From assembly GCA_008921705.1 (NCBI GenBank), contig VFFE01009203.1, positions 631,909-695,908 of the forward strand: 64,000 nt of DNA, written 5' to 3'. A program made the translations under genes and the position numbers. The notes beneath the pieces were generated by a model. That model ran no database searches. It was not told where the DNA came from and saw only the letters and a list, made by a program, of their open reading frames with translations. Source of the stretch: Burhinus oedicnemus. Lineage: Eukaryota; Chordata; Aves; Charadriiformes; Burhinidae. Shown one piece after another: positions 49,311 through 60,984 of the stretch. How positions within the stretch are numbered: position 1 is the stretch's first letter; each line of letters starts with the position of its first letter.

Positions 49311-51955
49311 TTGCTCTCCTATTTATCAGCAGAAAAACGCAATTCTTTCTCCTCCTTTCTCTGGCATGTTTGAAATCACTCTACTCTTCTAGTTCAGAGC
49401 TGATCTCTCTCTTTTAATGGGGAAAGGTTACACAGGTTTTCAAAGATTTTTGCCCCTATTAATACTTGTGTTCCCTGAACAACGGCAAATGAGAACCTTA
49501 GTCCTATAATGCCACAGTACAAAGGTACACAGATCTCTTTGTGCTTTGGAAAGGGTTATTGTGTTCACAAGAGAGGCTTTTGTGTTTGAAACAGCAATGA
49601 ACGCAGTTTGGGAATTGGTTTTCCACCCCGAAGATAAGTGAGGAAGTGCTATTGCAGTCATTGAAACCCCGGCCTGTATTACAGGAGTACTCTCAAATGT
49701 CGCCCTTTCCACAAGATTCAAAAGTGCATTTCAGCTCACTTGTAATGAGCCTTTGCTGCTTGTTCTAGGCTGTGTTTTATATTCCTACAGTAATTTTAAC
49801 AGCACAAAGGTACAGAGCAGCAGAAGCTTGGCTGTCTCCTGAACTATATTTGTGTGATCTCACAGATCTTTCAATCTATTGATTTCACAAGCCACAAGGA
49901 CTATTTCAGTTAGCGTACATGTTTTCATTTTATCTCCTATCTAAAGTCTCTACAGATCTTCCCAAACACAAATGTGACAACCTAAGCGAATGGAACCAAA
50001 AAGATCTTGTAAAATCCATCTTTTGTTTTAAAAGTATATATAGCTTATTAAAAGATACTGTATTACTACAAGGGGCAATGGAACATTTCTTTAAAGACAA
50101 GATTTTACACTGAAGAGAGAAAGTCACGATGCTGCTCTTGAGTATAATGCAAGAAACATCTTTAGATTTTAAGCCAGATCCTCTGCTAATAAAAAGCAGA
50201 ATGATTCCAGTGAAGGCAGTGGAGTTCTGCAGATTTATGCCTGCTAAGGTTCTGTCTCACAGTGGCAAGCGATTGAAGAGACAGCCATCTCTCAGCAAAA
50301 AGAAAATGCGAGGATCAAAAAGCATCTAATATGTATTCAAGAGGGATTGCTCAAAAGTAAAAGGGCAATAATAAATGCCCTGTACTGGAAACAGGGAAGA
50401 ATGATGCAAGCAAGAGAGAGGAAGAAGAGAAAAATTACAGTCAATCAGAAGTTGCAGAGAAAAGATGATAAGGGCAGCAAAATGTCAAGCTGGGCTGAAG
50501 CCAGCTGAACAATGCAAGAAGAATAAGAATGTAACCCACTGATAAAGCGGGGAAAAATTACAATAGTGAGAATAAATTCATTAATCGAAGCCTGTTGTGT
50601 GAGGCTCCAAATACCTCACATGCAATTTTGAGACCCACTTTGTCCTCAGACAAAGATGCTTTGAACAACTCCTCTGTCAGGACCAATTTTTTACTGCAGT
50701 TGACTGACATTTGTAGCTAGTCAGAAGTACTGACCTTAATAAAAATCATTTCCCATAGGAATATTTTTTCTTCTTTTTGTAATATTCTATTTCTGTAGAG
50801 TTTTTCAATTTAAAAACATGGAAAAAATAATCCATGGAAGTTAATATCTTTCTGTTTTTTTCCCAGTGAGAACTCTGAAGATTTTTACATTTCGTATCAC
50901 ACCTAACCTAATAAGTACCTATACCTAGAACATCCAAGGGAAGACAGAAAGAAAAAAAAGAGTTTCTGAATGAACCAAGAAATGGGAAAATAAACATTTT
51001 TTTTCAGAATCAGCCCTAACATGGAGTACAGAATTCAAGACAAGGAGATATTAGTACCATTAAGTGTATTGCAGAACTTATTCTCGTTACCTACTAGCTT
51101 TGCTTAAATCACTAGCAATAGTCATATTGGCAGCAAAAGTGAGTTACTCAGATGAGCTCATAGCCTGACCTGTAAGTAAATACCAGACATAGGACTGGAC
51201 CTAAAATGCCTCAGCATAAATGGAATATGTGTCAATACGGAAGCCTTGAGCCAAAGTGACGTAATTTCTCTCACTGTTGAAGAATAAGCCTATAAAGTTC
51301 CTAATGTCAGACCTTTGCTGACATCACAGCAAATGCAAGACTTGTCAAAAGAAATGATTGTGTATATTACTATTTTCCCAAGGGTAAGAGGGTTTACCAG
51401 TGCAGCCTGCGTATTACAGATCAGGTGTGGTTCTGGGGGGCTTAGGTAGAGTGACTTCTGTTGTGGTCCTCATCTTTCCCCCAGGTTTATGAAGGGATTA
51501 ATTTTCTTATTCCAGCTCAGTCTTTGTCTTTATCACACTTCATATTTTGAAAAGTAGAGTGAAAATCCCCCTCTATTCCTGATTTCCCCTCTTTGAAACA
51601 CTGATTACAAACTCAGCTCTCCAAGGGTTCTTGTTGTCATCGCTCTCGCAGTTTCTGTCTTGCCTCTCGGCTCTGATTCTTTGACGTACTCTGAAGTCAG
51701 CCTGTTATTTCTATATGTTGCTGTATACTGAACTGAAACCTCTGTGTGATGATCTTTATCAATCCATTTCACTGGTTTTGCTATTTTTATCTTGTAGGCC
51801 GGTTGCTTTTCTTTTGGGTTTTGTTTAATATCGTGAACATTACAGGAACATGTATAAAGGGTACAGATAGTAGATAGATTTAAATATAGCACAAGAAAGT
51901 GGAGCCTACCTAACATGTTGCAGTTCTGACCTGGGCTCTCAGCCTCAGAGCTTTC

Positions 51956-51960
<5 letters not shown>
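49311..51960. other. AT-rich non-coding spacer
   Basis: No supported gene. The longest frame, 51605-51916 (-), has 103 codons and no recognisable domain. The stretch at 49720-50330 is unique, moderately AT-rich and free of repeats. Confidence 0.5.

Positions 51961-52008
<48 letters not shown>
51961..52008. repeat. (TG)24 dinucleotide microsatellite
   Basis: 24 uninterrupted TG units, flanked by TATA on the left and TATGC on the right. It is the longest pure simple repeat in the window and is likely length-polymorphic. Alternating purine-pyrimidine tracts of this length can adopt left-handed Z-DNA under supercoiling. Confidence 0.98.
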
Positions 52009-52012
<4 letters not shown>

Positions 52013-53240
52013 CTTTTAATTAGTCCCATAAACTGAGAAAACTGATGGAGGGGGATTTGTTCTAGTCCTGATCCTCAGAGAACACACACAGAATCTGTAT
52101 GTTCCTATGGAACTGGCCTGAATGCAAAAGTATTTTATTAGAATTTTTGTCCTTTAAACCAGCATTGGTGTCAGGACCTACATTTTAATTCAATATTAGA
52201 CTGTGAATTACAATGACTAATGAATTTTATTTTTGCAAGTTCTGAGTGAAATGTGAATATTTCAAGGTTTTTTGTGTTTCTTCTTGAATGTAAGAAAAGA
52301 TGGTTTTTTTCTAAGAGTTTTCTAGAAGAGTTTTCTAAAAGATCTATCTCAAACTTCCTCATTCAGTTGGTACAAGGAAAAACAGTTATGTATATGTAAC
52401 CTGAGCTGGTCCATAGCATGTACATGGAATATGCTGGGTTATTCAAGTCTGCTCTTTTCAAAGTCTGATAAAATACAGTTAACTGGAGAGTTTCTTTGTA
52501 ATACTACACCTATTATCTGTCCTGACACACCATATTTGTTTCAGTTTGTTAAATCAACCTATTTTGCCATGTTTGGACTCTTTCCACTGCACGTGCACTC
52601 TGACATGGGACCTGGAGAATCCTGTGTCTTTCTGATAGCCATCTTTTGGGGAAGCCACCTTTGTAATCCATGGAAAAATATACCTTTTTAGAGGAGTTGT
52701 AAGCTGCAGATTTTCAAACCAGGACAATACCATTATTTTAAATCCATAGAATATTCTTTGAAACATCATTTTTTTTTCCTTGTTTATGCCTTTTTTATTT
52801 TATATAACTCTGCTGAACTAGTAAAGTAACAAGACCATCAAACTTGAGTCAAGCAGCACAGAATAAAACTTGCAAAATCTGTATTTGAACCAGGCTAGTT
52901 AAAAAAGGTTTTAAATTTCATGCAGAGTTGGAACCAGCCCTGAGAAAACCTGGGCAGATGGTACTTATTTGCTGAAACCAGCTCTGCAGCCATCTATTGG
53001 AGCTGGCTGGGAAACTTGAAAAGCAAACCCATTGAAAATAAAATTCTTCCCAGGGATGTATCCATCACAGTGAAAGATAGTGATTCTGCACTAGATTGGT
53101 TGAGTGGGACACTGTGATAGGAAGTTAGAGACCCAGGGTAAAATCCCCCTGCCTAAATTTGGACTAAAGGTTTAACCTTTTCACTTCCATATTCCATGTG
53201 AACAATTGACCTTAGTGGTTGCCAGCCACAGTTAGTGAGG
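52009..53240. other. AT-rich non-coding spacer
   Basis: No supported gene; frames are at most 86 codons and unrecognised. Confidence 0.55.
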
Positions 53241-53490
53241 TCTCAGTGCTTCTGCCTCCTCCTACTTTCCTCTAACCCGTGCCACATTCTCCTCCTTTAC
53301 CCCATGCTGCTGTCTGACATTGAGCTCCCTGCAGTCTCTGGTAAGCCTGCTGCCATGCTTTGCTCAAACCATGGTACTGCCTTCCTGCGCTGATGTTCCC
53401 ACATCCCAAGTTCTGCTTCCTCTCAGTGCTGCCTCCTCACCTTCCTCTGACCTCTGCCACTTTTGCATCTCCCTGAGCTACACCGTGGGC
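53241..53490. repeat. Pyrimidine-rich imperfect direct duplication, 180-bp offset
   Basis: TCTCAGTGCT occurs at 53241 and at 53421, and the following ~65 bp are similar in both places (CTGCCTCCTC, then CCTCTAACCC against CCTCTGACCT, then GTGCCAC against CTGCCAC). The whole stretch is C- and T-rich on the plus strand. A 97-codon frame crosses it but shows no domain. It looks like a decayed tandem repeat of ~180 bp with about 1.4 copies. Confidence 0.5.
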
Positions 53491-53619
53491 CACCAGTGCT
53501 GCCTTCTCGCAGGAACCCTGGCTTTGGTTGGGGTGAAATTAAGGAGCCTGGCAAAGCTGGGTAAGCTGAGCTTTGCTCCTTATCTCTGCTTCATCACTGA
53601 TGTGACTCCTTAGCAGAGT

Positions 53620-56600
53620 GTGACCTACAGGTTGGCAAACAGTGCTTTAACCAGCAGCCCAGCAAAAATATCTTTCTCTCTTTCTCTGTGAAGTGAAAAC
53701 AAATGCTGAAGCTGTTTGAGATGATGTCAGGAGGAAGACGAGAGGAATGAACTCCACTCAAGTTTTGGGTTCATTTCAATTGACAGTGAAATGCAGAACT
53801 GACGCATCTAGCTCCAGGCAGTCAGTGGCATCAATCTCTGCAGAATCAAAGCCTTCACATTTTCAACAGGTTTTTCCATAAACTTTCTGCTGTGCAATAT
53901 TTAAAAGGTATCTGGACAGGTATTCACTTTTGCTAAACCAAAGCACAGTGCTGCCATTAATAACACACACACACTGAGTCTGGAAGCCAAGAAAGTTCAG
54001 GATTTTTTCATGCTTCCAACTTGAAAGTTGGATGGAACCTTGTCCTATTTTACCTATTCAGACAAGGATCGGTGACATTAAGGAACTGACGACTTTAAAT
54101 ATGGGAAAAAATGCTCACATGATGTAAATGGTCACTGTCTGGTGATATCCAGAATGTTACAACAGTTTACATTTAATCTAGGTATATCTTTCCCTGGAAT
54201 AATAACAATTAAATGGTGTCAGTAACAACACTCATAAAGCTCAAGGAGGGAAGGTGAAACAATATAAGAATCACTTGTTTGTCTCTCCTCTGATATTAAT
54301 TCTCTGAACTAAAAGTTCTTGTATATACTTGTCAAAGGGAAAGCTGCAAAAAGAAAACAAAGCAGCTGGAAATTGTTGCGATGTGTACATGTTTCTTTCC
54401 CTGGTCATTTTAAAGAATTTGATTGTGTAAGTCAGAACAATTCCATCAGTATAAGAAGAAAACATAATAATATTTACAACTATCTAGCATAAATGGATAA
54501 CTCTATATGACTTTGTCAAGTTTGCTTTTGCTCAGTATTTAATAGTGTCTCAGTCATCAGAAGTTTGGCCTACGGATCCATGGGTCACACAAACCAAAAC
54601 TGCATTAAAAAAAAATTCCCTGTTTTTTAAGACTGCATGCTAAGATGAAGAAAACAATTATATTGCATTTGGGAATAGGAAGTAGTTATTTTTTCCTTTC
54701 TAGTCAAAAATTCACATTTAGCAGGAAAGAAATAGCACTTCATAGAAGAGTCTATAAATAAAGAGAACTTTACTTTTAAAAAGAAATTCTGATGTTGTGG
54801 GAAAGACATGATTTTTGATAGTCTTTCAAGATTCCTTCCTATGACTCTTTAAAGACTGTACTGAAGACAAATTTCTGCACAGCTTAATTGTATGTATGAT
54901 ACAATTCCTGCAGGGGAAGTGTCTGAAAGTGGTACAGAACCTCACCTCCCCTTTACTCCAGCGAAAGAGTTGACTGATTGCTCTCCTGTGCAATGCTCTG
55001 CTGGTCTTAGGAAGACATGAAATGCTGCTGGCATTGTGAAGATTTATAACAAAATTCAGTAATCACTGTGGATAATCACACTGTTCATGCAGCCTTGAGC
55101 ATTTGAAGTCTCTTGCTCACCAATATTTTATTTTCTTGTTTAGTATTATTCATCATTATTTTCTGCCCTTCAGACTTACATTTTTTGTTACTCTAGCACA
55201 GCACATTTTTTTCTGTGGATTTTATGTTCTTGCCCCACTGTCACCACATTATTCTTTTTACTTATTAAATGTAACTCTTCTGTTATTATATTTATAAATA
55301 TTCTTGGGCAAATATGGCTATTTTTGTGCGTTTGTTATTTTCTGTCTCATGCATGTTTAATTACTGTAACAGCAAGGGTATCTTTTAAATATTTTTAGCA
55401 GACACAGCACATGGCTTAAATTGGACACTTGTTTATAAATCATTATGGGAATGGCGCCTTGAGAAGCATTCTCATAGTACATTTATTTGTTTTTATTTTT
55501 GGTTTAGAGTAAAAGGAAATTTTTTAAGTTGGGTTATGTTTGCCCATCTTTGCACAGAAATGAATTTCACTGAAATGAAGGAGAGCCAGCAGCAGGTTCT
55601 GGGCCCCACCGACACTCTTGGAAAAGATCTGAAGTGGAACATGGATTGTGCATGGGTCTGCACATATCTGTTCCCATCAGTAAGTCAAGGTATGCCTTTT
55701 AGCAGCAAATGTGAAATCCTCACCCAGACAAACCAGGCACTGAAAAGTGAATGGATCTCAAAGGTCTCTCTTGCCTTCTCCTTCAGTCACAATAGGGTTT
55801 TACTTTATTATTTTTCCTACTCAGAAATAGAAGTGCCTTTGTTCACCTTGACCACAATGGACCACCATGGACCACCATGGACATGTACATCTCTAACAAG
55901 AAGGGAATTTGTGCACAAATGAGGCACTAGTGAGTAAAAGAAGAAAGCAAAGAAACCTTGGAGAGCCATTTAAAATCTCCATGTTTCACTCTAGCTGCAC
56001 CTTTGCTTTTTATAATACCTTCCAGTGAGTGTGACTATCTCATTCTTTCCTAATTTCAATACGATCTTGAAATAATCCCCTGGTTTTCAAGTAAAATATC
56101 AATTTTCTTTGCAGGTAGCAGTTGCAATGTTTTGAGTATGTGGGCAAGCCACTTATTATCAACTCCTGTATTGCACAGAGGCTCATATTCTGTAGAGTTG
56201 GTCAGCTCTAAATGAACATTGCAAGCCTTTATCAGATAGTAGATCTGGAAAGATCTTCATAGTCCTTTCTAGCATGTCTATGCTGGAATTGCCTATAGAA
56301 TTGTCTAATGGAATTGCCTATACTCATGTGAACTAACATTAGTCTCTGAGTTTGTCTGCTCTTGATCTTATCTTCCTCCATTACCTATTAAGATCTGAAC
56401 TGTGAATCTAATATTCATATTAAGGAGCACTTAATTTTTTCCCAAGAGGGATGCTCAGGCTGTCCTTAATGACCTGAAACACAGGCTACAGGAAAGACTA
56501 GGCTCTGCACATTTGTATTGCCCTGTGAGCAGTCTGAACTCTAAATCCCATCTGCTTCTGCAGCAGTTAACAGTGAGGAGCTGCTAGGCAGCACTCTGCC

Positions 56601-57229
56601 CCCATAATCATGGATGCCCAGTGCCCAGAGCATTTTGTTAGCCCAGAGAGGCTAAAGAGAGGTTCCTTGCCCAGCAGCAGGGTGCAACATGTAGCCTGTG
56701 GTGATGAGATGCACCTTTCCTTGTGTACTGTGGCACAATAAGCATTGGAGGTTTCCTCACAGTGCTTCCCCAGAGCCAGCCCCAAGGCTGCTGCTACAGC
56801 CAGAGATAAACCAGAAAATTTGTCCCTGGTCCCTGGTCAGGGTCACTCCATAACAGCATTGTAGGCACAATCAGTGAAGCCTGTTTTTCTACCAGTGGGG
56901 AGTAGCAGCTGTCTGAAATGAGCATTTCACAGCCTGAACCTCTTTCACTGGGCACCTACATGCATTGTCTACTTGTAATGAGATGCTATTGTTCTCACTA
57001 TAATTCTGTGCTACATTTCAGTTTGCTTTCTGCAAAACAGACCAACTATTTTTCTTCAAACCCAGTTGTTAGAGCTGTAGCCACAGATCACCAGTCATAC
57101 CTTTTTAAAAAATTTACCCTACGAGAGATGTCAGAGAAAAAGCTTAAAAAATTCCACCTCAGATTGAGTTGTTAATCATGAATACAGGAGGCTGTTTTAG
57201 AAGGAACAGGTTTGCTAATGCAAACAGCA
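53620..57229. other. AT-rich non-coding spacer
   Basis: The longest frame is 55536-55922 on the plus strand (128 codons), with no recognised domain; its C-terminal part is produced by a 10-bp repeat. No RNA gene or named repeat is visible. Confidence 0.5.
55851..55880. repeat. 10-bp tandem repeat, three copies
   Basis: ACCACAATGG followed by two perfect ACCACCATGG units, a 10-bp period. The third copy is followed by ACATG. It is a small slippage product. Confidence 0.9.
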
Positions 57230-58370
57230 TGAAAGACCAGCATAAATGCCGTGTGAACAGCAGCAAACTCAAAGTAATTGAATGCAATATTCAGGATTGA
57301 TGCAGTTATTTATAGATTTGAGATCCATTTAAATTCAATGAGAAATGCAGATTTAGAGAGGCAGAGAATTCCAAAGTTGTCATTTACAACTGAGATTAAA
57401 TGACGGAGAAATTGCATGTGCGTGATAAAGCTACATGTGGGTCTAATTTGTGTCAATATGGATGCACACCAGTAATTGTTTGCATGCAGCCAGGAAAATA
57501 TAAGCTGTTATGGCAGTGCTAAGTATTGCTATTATGAAAATGTATGAGGAGCTGGACAATACACTGAAATAGAATTCTGAAAAGCAAAGTGGAAAATTCA
57601 CCATTTTCAAAAGCTTTAAAAAAATATACACAAGGATTTTTTTTTTCTATTAATTTTATTAATTCAGATGTTTGGCAACAAGTTGTTAAAGCTTGCTATA
57701 TAGACCCATCATTCCAATTCAACCTCATGGGCTAGTAATGACCAGATCTTACCTTTTGCTTTCTGTTGATATGCATCTCTTTAGATTAATACAGAGAGTA
57801 AATCATAGTGTGAAATGCAGGACTTCCTTAGTATGCCCATGAAAGCTGGGAAACCCTGGTTTTGCTAAATGTGTTTTACCTGGAAATCTGTTATGCAAAC
57901 ATGCCAAAAACATATTCCTTGTTTAGGGACTGGAATTAGGCAGACCACACCTGTCCTATTTTAATAAATGCATTCCTGCCCACCCCCCCAGTCGCCTTTC
58001 GTTTTACAGCTAAAACTGCATATCCAAATTGAGCCTACATATCCTATAATTTAGGAAGGAATCTGGCTTTGTCATCACGAAATGCAGATTCTACAATTGA
58101 AGTTGAGGTCTTGCTTCTGCAGAATATTTAAGTATCTGGTTAGCAATGAAATGTCATTAAATTGCAATGAAGCCAGTACAAGAGGACTTGGGACAAGCCA
58201 GTAAGTGGGGCTGAATATTCACAAGTGTGCCTTTAAATTTGCTTCTAATTAACTCTGATGGTATAGCGAAGTAGCATTTTCTTTAATGCCTTAGCAGTAA
58301 GCCCAAATTTAAGATTGAGAGCTAATTTTAAAAATAAATTCTCTATGATCTCCTAGTTAAATTTTACTCT
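57230..58370. promoter_or_regulatory. Candidate conserved non-coding region (unproven)
   Basis: About 1.1 kb of unique sequence rich in words such as CAGTAATTGTTTGCATGCAG, TAATTTGTGTCAATATGG, ATGTCATTAAATTGCAATGA and CTTCTAATTAACTC, with no reading frame over 62 codons and no repeat. The texture resembles deeply conserved vertebrate enhancers. Conservation is inferred, not seen. Confidence 0.25.
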
Positions 58371-60180
58371 TTTTACATTGGAGCAGGAAGAAGTATTTTA
58401 TTTAGGCACGGTCTAGTTGTATGTTGTATAAGACAAATGAGGATGACCAGGAAGAGATACAGTCTAAGATTGTGACTTCAGGACATAGGAAGGCACAGCC
58501 AGCTGGCCGGTGATGGGAAGGCTGAAGTCCTCCGACTCTTCTGAGAAACCTTAGCCAAAGTAATTGTTGCATTAAAAAATAAAAAAATGAGAGTTTAGTT
58601 TTATAAAGAGTAACAGATTTCAAGTAAAAGACCCAACCATAGACTTAGTGTGTTTCTCTTAGCCTTTCCAAACACGGGTCCTTAGTATATTCATACTTTG
58701 TGTGATGAGGAGCCATGGACACTTCCCAAAGCCCAGCTGAATTCCAGGCCAGTAACTTCCCCAGCACTGTCAGAGTGAAGGCCTGAGGTCCTCAGATATC
58801 TCTTATTTAGCAGCTTGGTACAAATTCCTATCAGCTGAGAATTTTAGTAAATCTGATCTGTACTAACAGCAAAGATGTGAATAAGCCTCAAACTAGGTTG
58901 TAAAAATCTGCATGTTACCTGCTTCTGCTAATGATCCACATCTTTTCCCTGTCAAGCTGGAGAAACATATCTTTAAACAAAACCCTCCAGTTAGCACAAG
59001 GATACACAGACTTTTGGGCACAGAGTCAAGGAAGGGTCTGTATACCTGAGAGCTTATCTTTTCTTCCTATTGTGTTAAGTTTGAAAAAGATATTGCAGCT
59101 CCTGCTAAATCTTGCCTTAGGCAAATATCAGTAAAGCCTCTCTGGAAAGACAGGTAAGAGCAAGGAAAGGGAAGGGAAAGGATGGAGAGATGATGCTTCA
59201 CAAGGATGGTTGTGGAGATTACAGATGATCAGTTCTTACATACGTACCCATTGCCCTTGCTTTTGCACAGTTTTTTTCTGAACATATTATTGTCTTATTC
59301 GAAAGAGGATACACTATGCCTTCTAAGCAGAAATTGCAAGTACATTTTGTCTGTGTTTTTATTCTTTCTCTCTGTCCTGCTGTATAGCCTATGTGGCACA
59401 GCAGGCAGTGTCCTGCAGAACCCCAATATGTTGGAATATCTCCCACTGTCTTCTAACTCCTGATTCTTCTGCACAGCTCTAGGAAATACCAGTGGTTGTG
59501 ATATTTAGAACAGTAATGGAGTTCTAATTTCTTAAGTATAACGAGGACTGTAATTTGGGGAACTATCAAGTGGTTTTTTTAAGGACTTTCTTTTCCTGAT
59601 TTCTAGTAACCTGTAGCCCAAAACACTAAGGGGAGGATGATGCTTTGATGAACTGAGCTGAGTGTTTTTTCTAAAACTGTTGGATGGAATACAACTGCCT
59701 GAAATTCCAACGTGGGGATTAACACAGCCTCTTTGAAAAGTGGGAGGGGAGGTTTCAGCCCTGAGTTTTCATCTCCCTGAAGCCACTAGGGTTGTAAATA
59801 TGTAATTTAGGGCAGGAGTTGACTGAAGAGTGTAAGAACATTGAGCATCTTGAAGACAGCTGATAGAGTGCACATAAATGATGCTTGGGCTCTGGTGTGG
59901 TGCACAGCAGCACTGCATACATTTCCAAATATAATGAAGAAATCGCTTGTTTATTCAGGAAACCTATACCCTATAGAAGCAAAGCTGATATGGCTTGTAA
60001 ACTGCAGGGAGACTATCTCCGTGGCACTTCTTAAAAGAGTATCTCTATAATGTTCTATTTATAGAACAGTAAATTCTAATGTGACTTAAAATGAAAGACT
60101 TTTTTGCTACCTACTTGTAGATTGAGCTATGTCGATCTGCAGGAATACAGTTGGATACTGATTATCTGTTAAAGAACATT
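58371..60180. other. Non-coding spacer
   Basis: No supported gene; frames of 67-85 codons overlap on both strands at 59206-59463 and are unrecognised. A short purine tract built on GGGAAA lies near 59160-59180. Confidence 0.5.
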
Positions 60181-60984
60181 TGAGGCCAAGGAAGCCCAAA
60201 GTGGGCACATGTGAATGTCATGAGGCTCAACAAGGCCGAGTGCAAAATCCTGCACCTGGGTTAGGGCAACACCCAATATCAATACAGGCTGAGGGATGAA
60301 GGGATTGAGAGCAGCCCTGTGGAGAAGGACTTGGGGGCTCTGGTGAATGAAAAGCCTGACATGAGCCAGCAATGTGTGGTTGCAGCTCAGAAAGCCAACT
60401 GTATGCTGGGCCACATCAAAAGAAGTGTGTTCAGCAGGTTGAGGGAGGTGATTCTGCCCCTCTGCTCTGGTGAGACCCCACCTAGAGTACGGTATCCAGC
60501 TCTGGAGTCCTCAGCACAGGAAAGACATAGACCTGTTGGAGCAGGTCCAGAGGAAGGCTGCAAACATGATCAGAGGGATGGAACACCTCTTGTATGACAA
60601 CAGGCTGAGAGAGTTGGGGTTGTTAAACCTGGAGAAGAGAAGGCTCTGAGGAGACCTTATAGCAACCTTCCAGTACTTAAAGAGGGCTTATTAGAAAGAT
60701 GAGGACAGGCTTTCCAGCGATAGGACAAGGGGTAATGGTTTTAAACTAAAAGAGGGTAGATTCAGACTAGATATAAGAAAGAAATTTTTTGCTCTGAGGA
60801 TGGTGAAACACTGGAACAGGTCGCTCAGATAGGTTTTAGATGCCCCATCCCTGGAAAACATTCAAGGTCAGGTTGGATGAGGCTCTGAGCAACCTGATCT
60901 AGTTGAAGAGGTCCCTGCTCATTGCAGGAGGGTTGGATGAGATGACCTTTAAAGGTCCCTTCCAACCCAAACGATTCTATGATC
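60181..60984 (+). mobile_element. CR1 LINE fragment, 5'-truncated and decayed
   Basis: About 800 bp of CR1 in the plus orientation. It enters within the C-terminal half of the reverse transcriptase (ATGAGGCTCAACAAGGCC), continues through GTTGAGGGAGGTGATTCTGC and GGAGAAGAGAAGGCTCTGAG, and ends with CCTTTAAAGGTCCCTTCCAA and ATTCTATGAT. The 3' part matches the inverted copy at 47833-48166. Several frame breaks and stops show that it is older or less constrained than the copy at 44470. The 5' edge is approximate. Confidence 0.93.
60319..60597 (+). pseudogene. CR1 ORF2 C-terminal remnant, frameshifted
   Basis: The first ~50 codons of this 92-codon frame are CR1 ORF2, recognisable by EKDLGALV, MSQQC, AAQKAN and REVILPL, which correspond to [13 protein letters not shown] and REVILPL of the copy at 44470. 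After LPLCS the true frame is lost through a small deletion, and the remaining ~42 codons (GETPPRVR onward) are out-of-frame translation. The ATG is not a genuine start. It lies downstream of the RT catalytic motifs and encodes nothing functional. Confidence 0.85.

Noticed and set aside
55536..55922. 128-codon plus-strand frame, the longest outside repeats
   Set aside because: No domain; the C-terminal part comes from a 10-bp tandem repeat; no flanking splice or promoter signals.
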